From Pedobacter ghigonis (GTDB lineage Bacteria; Bacteroidota; Bacteroidia; Sphingobacteriales; Sphingobacteriaceae), in contig NZ_CAESCM010000017.1 in NCBI RefSeq assembly GCF_903166585.1, positions 45,174 to 109,173 on the forward strand: DNA of 64,000 bases, in the 5' to 3' direction. Shown one piece after another: positions 59,258-64,000 of this stretch; position 1 is the first letter of the stretch, and every line of letters starts with the position of its first letter. The notes beneath the pieces were generated by a model. It was not told the DNA's origin and did not search any database. It was given only the letters and a program-made list of their open reading frames with translations. Made by a program: the position numbers and the translations under genes.

Positions 59258-59701
59258 ATGGAAATCAGCGAGAACGGATTCATATTCTCTGACAAAAAGG
59301 AGCTTTTAAATATCGAAGCCATACATCATTACTTAAGTGTAGAATCTTATTGGGCAAAAAATATCCCATTAGAAACGGTAAAACGCTCAATTGCAAATTC
59401 GCTCTGCTTTGGCATCTATAAAAACCATGAACAGGTCGGGTTTGCCCGTTGGGTAACCGATAAGGCAACCTTTGCCTGGCTTTGCGATGTTTACGTAGCA
59501 GAAAATTACCGCGGACAAGGTTTATCCAAAAAGCTAATGTCGTTCATGATCTTCCACCCCGATTTGCAGGGACTGCGCCGCTACCAGCTGGCTACTTTAG
59601 ATGCCCATGGCTTGTACGAACAATTTGGTTTTGCAGCAATCGAAAACCCTGAAAGGCAAATGGGTATTGTAATTCCCAATATTTACAGCGAGCCTAAATA
59701 A
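59258..59701 (+). CDS. GNAT-family N-acetyltransferase
   Basis: This 147-residue GCN5-type acetyltransferase uses acetyl-CoA. Motif A is VYVAENYRGQGLSKKLM (about 86-102), with the Arg-Gly-x-Gly-like pyrophosphate loop RGQGLS. The C-terminal LDAHGLYEQFGFAAIENPE is the end of the fold. The acceptor substrate is unknown. A terminator hairpin follows the stop. Confidence 0.9.
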   Translation: MEISENGFIFSDKKELLNIEAIHHYLSVESYWAKNIPLETVKRSIANSLCFGIYKNHEQVGFARWVTDKATFAWLCDVYVAENYRGQGLSKKLMSFMIFHPDLQGLRRYQLATLDAHGLYEQFGFAAIENPERQMGIVIPNIYSEPK

Positions 59702-59714
59702 ACGAACATAATTA

Positions 59715-59742
59715 AAATCCAGATGAAAAACCTTCTGGATTT
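59715..59742 (+). terminator. Terminator of the GNAT gene
   Basis: AAATCCAGA (59715-59723) and TCTGGATTT (59734-59742) form a 9-bp stem followed by a T-run (TTTTTATTT). Confidence 0.88.
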
Positions 59743-59838
59743 TTTTATTTGGAATGTGCCGAAAACATCATTTTTAATACATTTTCGTCTAATAGAAAAA
59801 TTAAAATTAACTTTCGGCGTTTAATTCAAAAATATAGA

Positions 59839-61452
59839 ATGAATAAAAGTAGAATTTTCAGCGCGCTTTTAAGTGCAGCGCTCGTAAGTGCGGTACCGGC
59901 TTTGGTACAGGCACAAAAGGCAAACTGGCAAAATCTTGATCTTAAAAGTGATAGTACATTCGGTATCAGTACCGAAAAAGCATATAAAGAGCTTTTAAAA
60001 GGCAAAAAATCGGTTAAGGTAATTGTTGCCGTTAACGATGGTGGTGTGGAAGCTACACATGAAGACTTAAAACGCATCATGTGGGTAAACAAAAAAGAAA
60101 TTGCCGGCAATGGTAAAGACGATGATAAAAACGGTTATGCCGATGATATTAATGGCTGGAACTTCATTGGTGGCCCAAAGGGATCGGTAAACTTTGAAAC
60201 CTTGGAGTTAACCCGTTTGGTACGCCGCGATATGGCCCGTTTTGCCAATACAACAGATGCAAACGTTGCAGAAAAAGACAAGAAAGACTGGGAAACTTTT
60301 AAGGCAGAAAGAGCTGACCTCGAGAAACAACTGGGCGAAGCTAAAGCAAACTTAGCCGGCATTAGCGGATTTAAAAACGCACTTGATGCTGTGGTTAAAA
60401 AAATCGGCAAAGAAAATCCTACTGCCGAAGACTTCAAAAACTTTAAACCAAGCACCCCAATTGAAGGCCGCATACAAAGCGTATTGGCAAAACAACTGGA
60501 AGAAGGTAGCTTTAAAGATTTTTACGAAGACCAGATTAAAGAAGGTTTCGATTATTACACCCGCCAGGCAGAATATAACCTGAACTTAGATTATAACCCA
60601 CGCGATATTGTTGGCGATAATCCGGATGATGTTAACGAGAAATTTTACGGAAACAATGATGTTGCCGGTCCGGATGCCATGCACGGATCGCACGTTGCCG
60701 GTATTATTGCAGCCGATAGAACCAATAAAATCGGGATTTGGGGTGTTGCAGATAATGTAGCCATTATGGGTGTACGTTGTACACCAAATGGCGATGAACG
60801 CGATAAAGACGTAGCAAACGGTATCCGTTATGCGGTTGATAATGGCGCTAAAGTAATCAACATGAGCTTTGGTAAAGCCTATAGCTGGAATAAAGCAATT
60901 GTTAATGATGCAATGAAATATGCTGCTTCTAAAGACGTATTGATTGTACAAGCTGCCGGTAACGAAAACAAAGATATCGATGTAGAAACCAATTACCCTA
61001 ACCATAAAGATCTGGATGAAAAAACCATCGCATCGTGGATTACAGTAGGCGCTTCTGGCCCAACAGACGATGAGACATTAAAAGCCAGTTTCTCTAACTT
61101 CGGTAAAACACAGGTTGATGTTTTTGCCCCAGGTGTACACATTTACTCTACTGTACCGGGTTCTAAATACAAAAACTTAGATGGTACCAGTATGGCCTCA
61201 CCTGTTGTTGCAGGTTTAGCGGGTTTAATCCGTTCTTACTATCCGAAATTAACGGCTTCTCAGGTTAAAGAAATCATTGTTAAATCGGTTACAAAAGTAA
61301 ACCACAATGTTTCTTATGCTAAAGGCGAAGAGCCAGGTGCTGAGAAAGTATCAGTTCCTTTTTCTGATCTTTGTATCAGTGGAGGTATCGTTAATACTTA
61401 CAATGCGTTGAAATTAGCAGCTACTTACTCAGGTAAAACTACTGCTAAATAA
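59839..61452 (+). CDS. Exported S8 subtilisin-like serine protease with large insertion
   Basis: This 537-residue subtilase starts at 59839 (MNKSRIFSALLSAALVSAVP), a signal peptide ending VQAQ. An upstream ATG at 59749 would put the signal inside the protein. The triad is Asp67 in VNDGGVEATHEDL, His282 in HGSHVAGIIAADR and Ser451 in DGTSMASPVVAG. About 215 residues separate Asp and His, against the usual 30-60; the extra part (about 120-250) is charged, helical and ends KDFYEDQIKEGFDYY. It probably cleaves proteins outside the cytoplasm. It is convergent with the alcohol dehydrogenase gene. Confidence 0.93.
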   Translation: MNKSRIFSALLSAALVSAVPALVQAQKANWQNLDLKSDSTFGISTEKAYKELLKGKKSVKVIVAVNDGGVEATHEDLKRIMWVNKKEIAGNGKDDDKNGYADDINGWNFIGGPKGSVNFETLELTRLVRRDMARFANTTDANVAEKDKKDWETFKAERADLEKQLGEAKANLAGISGFKNALDAVVKKIGKENPTAEDFKNFKPSTPIEGRIQSVLAKQLEEGSFKDFYEDQIKEGFDYYTRQAEYNLNLDYNPRDIVGDNPDDVNEKFYGNNDVAGPDAMHGSHVAGIIAADRTNKIGIWGVADNVAIMGVRCTPNGDERDKDVANGIRYAVDNGAKVINMSFGKAYSWNKAIVNDAMKYAASKDVLIVQAAGNENKDIDVETNYPNHKDLDEKTIASWITVGASGPTDDETLKASFSNFGKTQVDVFAPGVHIYSTVPGSKYKNLDGTSMASPVVAGLAGLIRSYYPKLTASQVKEIIVKSVTKVNHNVSYAKGEEPGAEKVSVPFSDLCISGGIVNTYNALKLAATYSGKTTAK

Positions 61453-61460
61453 ATATTTTT

Positions 61461-61493
61461 AAAGAAGTCAAGTTTTAAAAACTTGACTTCTTT
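61461..61493. terminator. Bidirectional terminator between convergent genes
   Basis: AAAGAAGTCAAGTTT (61461-61475) and AAACTTGACTTCTTT (61479-61493) form a 15-bp stem with a 3-base loop, A/T-rich on both sides. It lies between the subtilase and alcohol dehydrogenase stops. Confidence 0.88.
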
Positions 61494-61499
61494 ATCGAA

Positions 61500-62546
61500 T
61501 TATAAAGTATCCATATCAATTACAAAGCGATACTTTACATCGCTGTTTAATACCCGCTCATAGGCTTCGTTTACGTAATTGATGTTAATTACTTCCACCT
61601 CCGAAACGATATCGTGCGCCGCACAAAAATCGAGCATCTCCTGCGTTTCTTCAATACCACCAATACTCGAAGCTGTTAAAGCCCTGTTGCCATGCATTAA
61701 AGCCGAACCCGGGAATTTAATTGGCTCTGCCGGTAAACCTACGCAAATGTGTACACCATTAACCTTTAAAAGCTTAAAGTACATTTCGTAGTTATGTGGT
61801 GCTGAAACCGAATCGATAATAAAATCGAAATGCTTCGCATATTGAGCCAGTTGTTCAGCATCTTTTGTCACCACAAAATTATGGGCACCTAATTTTCTGG
61901 CATCAGCTTCTTTTGAGGGAGAAGTACTTAAAACCGTAACTTCGGCACCAAAGGCAACGGCAAATTTAACCGCCATGTGGCCTAAACCACCCAGACCTAA
62001 AATGGCAACTTTATGTCCTTTGGTAATGCCCCATCTTTTAATGGGCGAATAGGTTGTAATTCCGGCACAAAGCAAAGGTGCTACACCAGCCAGGGGAAGT
62101 TTATCTGATACATGAACCACAAATTCTTCGGTACAAACAATTTTGTTCGAGTAGCCACCGTAAGTTGGCGTAGTTTTATCGCGCTCTACACTGTTGTAAG
62201 TCCAAACGGTTTCGCCTTTTTCGCAAAACTGCTGCTGACCGCCTTTGCAGGTTGGGCATTCCTTACAACTATCAACCATACAGCCAATACCCGCTAAATC
62301 GCCTACTTTAAATTTAGATACCGCCGAACCTACTTCGGTTATGCGGCCCACAATTTCGTGGCCCGGAACCATTGGGTACCTTGCAGGTCCCCACTCGCTA
62401 CGCACCTGGTGAATATCGGAATGGCAAATTCCGCTGAATAAGATTTCGATCAATACATCTTTTGGTCCAACGTTTCTTCTTTCGAAATTCCATGGAGCCA
62501 GTTTATCGGTTTGGCTGTGAACAGCGTATCCTTTTGCAGCTATCAT
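61500..62546 (-). CDS. Zinc-dependent NAD(P)-linked alcohol dehydrogenase (YahK/CAD-like)
   Basis: This 348-residue medium-chain dehydrogenase has the catalytic zinc motif GICHSDIHQVRSEWG with VPGHEIVGRI. The structural zinc site is CMVDSCKECPTCKGGQQQFC, four Cys. The Rossmann motif is GLGGLGHMAVKFA. It matches the cinnamyl-alcohol-dehydrogenase/YahK subfamily of broad-specificity aldehyde reductases. It is monocistronic. The physiological substrate is unknown. Confidence 0.93.
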   Translation of the reverse strand: MIAAKGYAVHSQTDKLAPWNFERRNVGPKDVLIEILFSGICHSDIHQVRSEWGPARYPMVPGHEIVGRITEVGSAVSKFKVGDLAGIGCMVDSCKECPTCKGGQQQFCEKGETVWTYNSVERDKTTPTYGGYSNKIVCTEEFVVHVSDKLPLAGVAPLLCAGITTYSPIKRWGITKGHKVAILGLGGLGHMAVKFAVAFGAEVTVLSTSPSKEADARKLGAHNFVVTKDAEQLAQYAKHFDFIIDSVSAPHNYEMYFKLLKVNGVHICVGLPAEPIKFPGSALMHGNRALTASSIGGIEETQEMLDFCAAHDIVSEVEVININYVNEAYERVLNSDVKYRFVIDMDTL

Positions 62547-62742
62547 ATATTTTAAGTTTTATTCAAAGCTAGAAGATTAAGCTTTAGCATTCGTCATGCC
62601 TGCTTCATTTCCGGATATGCCATATTGTTGCATTTCTATTTGCAAAAACCTTAAAACATGAGCCCTTTTAAACTAATCCCCTATAAATTAAGCTGTAGCA
62701 AAATAATTTTCAAAATATTCATTCAATTTATATTTTTATAAA

Positions 62743-63396
62743 ATGGACAACGTAAAACCACTACCCGATTTATCTGCAGAAGAACAACGTGTTTTAGGCG
62801 CATTAATAGAAAAAAGCCGGACCACCCCAGATTATTACCCAATGACGCTGAATAGCTTAACCGCTGCCTGCAACCAAAAAAGCTCGAGAAACCCGGTAGT
62901 AAATTACGATGAAGAAACAATTACCTTAACCTTAAACCAGCTTAAAATTAAAGGGTTAATCTCAACAGCTACAGGTGGTTCCAGTCGTGCAACTAAATAT
63001 AAACACAACCTGGCAATCGCTTATCCCTTGTTGCCTTCTGAACTAGCTATCATCTGCCTTTTATTATTACGTGGCCCTTTAACTCCTGGCGAAATTAACA
63101 GTAACTCAGGCAGATTATACGAATTCGAGAGTATTGAAGAAGTTTTAGCGCAACTTCAAAAGCTATCAGATGAGGAACCCGCTTTTGTAAAACAATTGGC
63201 CAAAAGAACAGGACAAAAAGAAGCCCGTTTTATTCATCTCCTTGGAGAACAGGCTGAGATTACCCCAGAACCGGAAACTGAAACAACCGTAGCAGCAGCT
63301 CCATTCGATACCGCAGAATTAGAAAACCGTATCGAAAAACTGGAAAAGGAAGTTGAAGAACTGAAAGAACTGGTTAATTTATTGATGGATAAATAG
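62743..63396 (+). CDS. YceH family protein (DUF480)
   Basis: This 217-residue protein is a member of the UPF0502/YceH family, two winged-helix-like domains with no proven function. The hallmark is LSAEEQRVLGALIEKSRTTPDYYPMTLNSL, written here as EQRVLGALIEKSRTTPDYYP, followed by NQKSSRNPVVNYDEETI. The C-terminal about 40 residues are an acidic coiled coil (ENRIEKLEKEVEELKELV). It stands alone with its own short AT-rich leader. Confidence 0.9.
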   Translation: MDNVKPLPDLSAEEQRVLGALIEKSRTTPDYYPMTLNSLTAACNQKSSRNPVVNYDEETITLTLNQLKIKGLISTATGGSSRATKYKHNLAIAYPLLPSELAIICLLLLRGPLTPGEINSNSGRLYEFESIEEVLAQLQKLSDEEPAFVKQLAKRTGQKEARFIHLLGEQAEITPEPETETTVAAAPFDTAELENRIEKLEKEVEELKELVNLLMDK

Positions 63397-63710
63397 TTTG
63401 ATGGTCAATGGTTTATTGGTCAATAGTTCATTAGTCCCCACCCATAGCCCGAACGTCATTTCGAAGCCAGTTTTTCATTGGATAGGCAATCTTACCTGTC
63501 GCTATTAACCCATAGTTGTAAGATTGCTTCGTACCTCGCAATGACGATTTTCTATTGAAAACTGTCAATGATAGAGAAGCCTAGCCTAATCTAGAAATCT
63601 TCATAACTAAATCGTCATTGATGCTTTCGTGGAGAGTATTTCAAAACCCGTTTGATAATTGGTTATTTAGTAATTGGTTCATTGGTCAATAGTCCATTAG
63701 TCTAATCCCA
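63397..63710. repeat. Intergenic repeats of two families
   Basis: There is no gene here. A 22-bp direct repeat (63415-63436 and 63681-63702, one mismatch) has the word TTGGTCAATAGT. Between them lies a palindromic element: CGTCATT (63454-63460) / AATGACG (63540-63546), with the inner arms GCAATCTTAC (63486-63495) / GTAAGATTGC (63518-63527). It is a member of the GTCATTTCGA family. Confidence 0.75.
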
Positions 63711-63908
63711 TAAATCCAACCATCATTTCTAAAAACCTTTATAACTAATCTATTTGTGACTCCTGAATGGAATACATTTCAGCCCCCCTTGATAATTGGT
63801 TATTGTATATTGGTTATTTAACTATTACCCAATAATTTCTCCGTGTTTTTCCGTGCCTCCTATGTTTGTTGTGAAATTTAAAAATAATAAATTTAACATA
63901 TTTAAGTG

Positions 63909-63990
63909 AAAAAGAGTGAGAGTTGATTTGTGCCCAAACAACTTCTTATAGTATGTTCTCACGGAGATATTGCCTCACTCTTTTTTGCCT
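63909..63990 (+). ncRNA. Candidate structured RNA near the window end
   Basis: AAAAAGAGTGAG (63909-63920) pairs perfectly with CTCACTCTTTTT (63974-63985). Inside, AGTTGATTTG (63921-63930) pairs with CAAACAACT (63935-63943), allowing one bulge. A T-run closes the element. I recognise no known family, and no ORF fits. It could be a small regulatory RNA or a riboswitch-like leader for a gene beyond the window. The 63711-63908 stretch shows only AT-rich sequence. Confidence 0.45.
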
Positions 63991-64000
63991 TTTAGAATCT

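Noticed and set aside
1..64000. CRISPR arrays, tRNA genes, insertion sequences, prophage
   Set aside because: I found no regularly spaced direct repeats, no tRNA-like cloverleaf, no transposase or integrase ORF.

Overview
The window looks like chromosomal DNA of a Bacteroidota member of the Sphingobacteriaceae, most likely Pedobacter or a close relative. The grounds are the SusC/SusD pair, Bacteroidota-type promoter -7 boxes (TAnnTTTG), LytS/LytTR-type signalling, many lipoproteins, gene families typical of the phylum (MbnP-like, DUF5689, MetallophosN/C-type phosphoesterase), and intergenic palindromic repeats of the kind seen in Pedobacter. I see no phage, insertion sequence, CRISPR array, tRNA or 5S/16S/23S rRNA gene. 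The only certain RNA gene is rnpB.

Layout. 0-8 kb: a dispersed repeat, an LD-carboxypeptidase, then a tripartite MacAB/TolC-type efflux operon ending in a LytS-type kinase and LytTR regulator. 8-20 kb: housekeeping genes (a conserved Bacteroidota protein, Hsp20, thioesterase, FolB plus FAD-linked oxidase, glutaryl-CoA-dehydrogenase-type enzyme, lysA, lysC, phosphohexomutase). It also holds a gene split by one in-frame TGA and two overlapping small membrane-protein ORFs between lysA and lysC. 20.6-26.1 kb: a periplasmic copper and heme cluster (MbnP-like, MbnH-like di-heme peroxidase, outer-membrane protein, YHS, SCO, cytochrome c). 26-37 kb: rnpB, PPK2, PBP1a, a 1050-residue protease-like/TolB-like/Omp85-like protein, a degenerate GIY-YIG gene divergent from an XRE-S24 regulator, and bioF-bioD. 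37-48 kb: a seven-gene minus-strand operon (susC, susD, DUF5689, Tat-exported phosphoesterase, two GDPDs, SGNH hydrolase). 48-58.5 kb: sterol-desaturase-type enzyme, a probable polyphosphate glucokinase, gnd-zwf-pgl, then ppk-ppx preceded by a lysine/alanine-rich histone-H1-like gene. 58.6-64 kb: YajQ, GNAT, subtilase, alcohol dehydrogenase, YceH, then repeats and a candidate structured RNA.

The strongest theme is phosphorus. The SusCD/phosphodiesterase operon is preceded by three 11-bp-phased TTAAnA repeats placed 9 bp upstream of a -7-like box. The ppk-ppx operon has two such repeats 10 bp upstream of a -7-like box. The layout resembles a PHO box in place of a -33 element. I propose a phosphate-starvation regulon that couples outer-membrane uptake and hydrolysis of phosphodiesters to polyphosphate storage. 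PPK2, a polyP-type glucokinase beside the oxidative pentose phosphate genes, and a polycation next to ppk would complete the picture. This regulatory reading is inference from sequence.

A second theme is the copper/heme cluster, and a third is a rich set of palindromic intergenic repeats, several of which sit where transcription terminators are expected.
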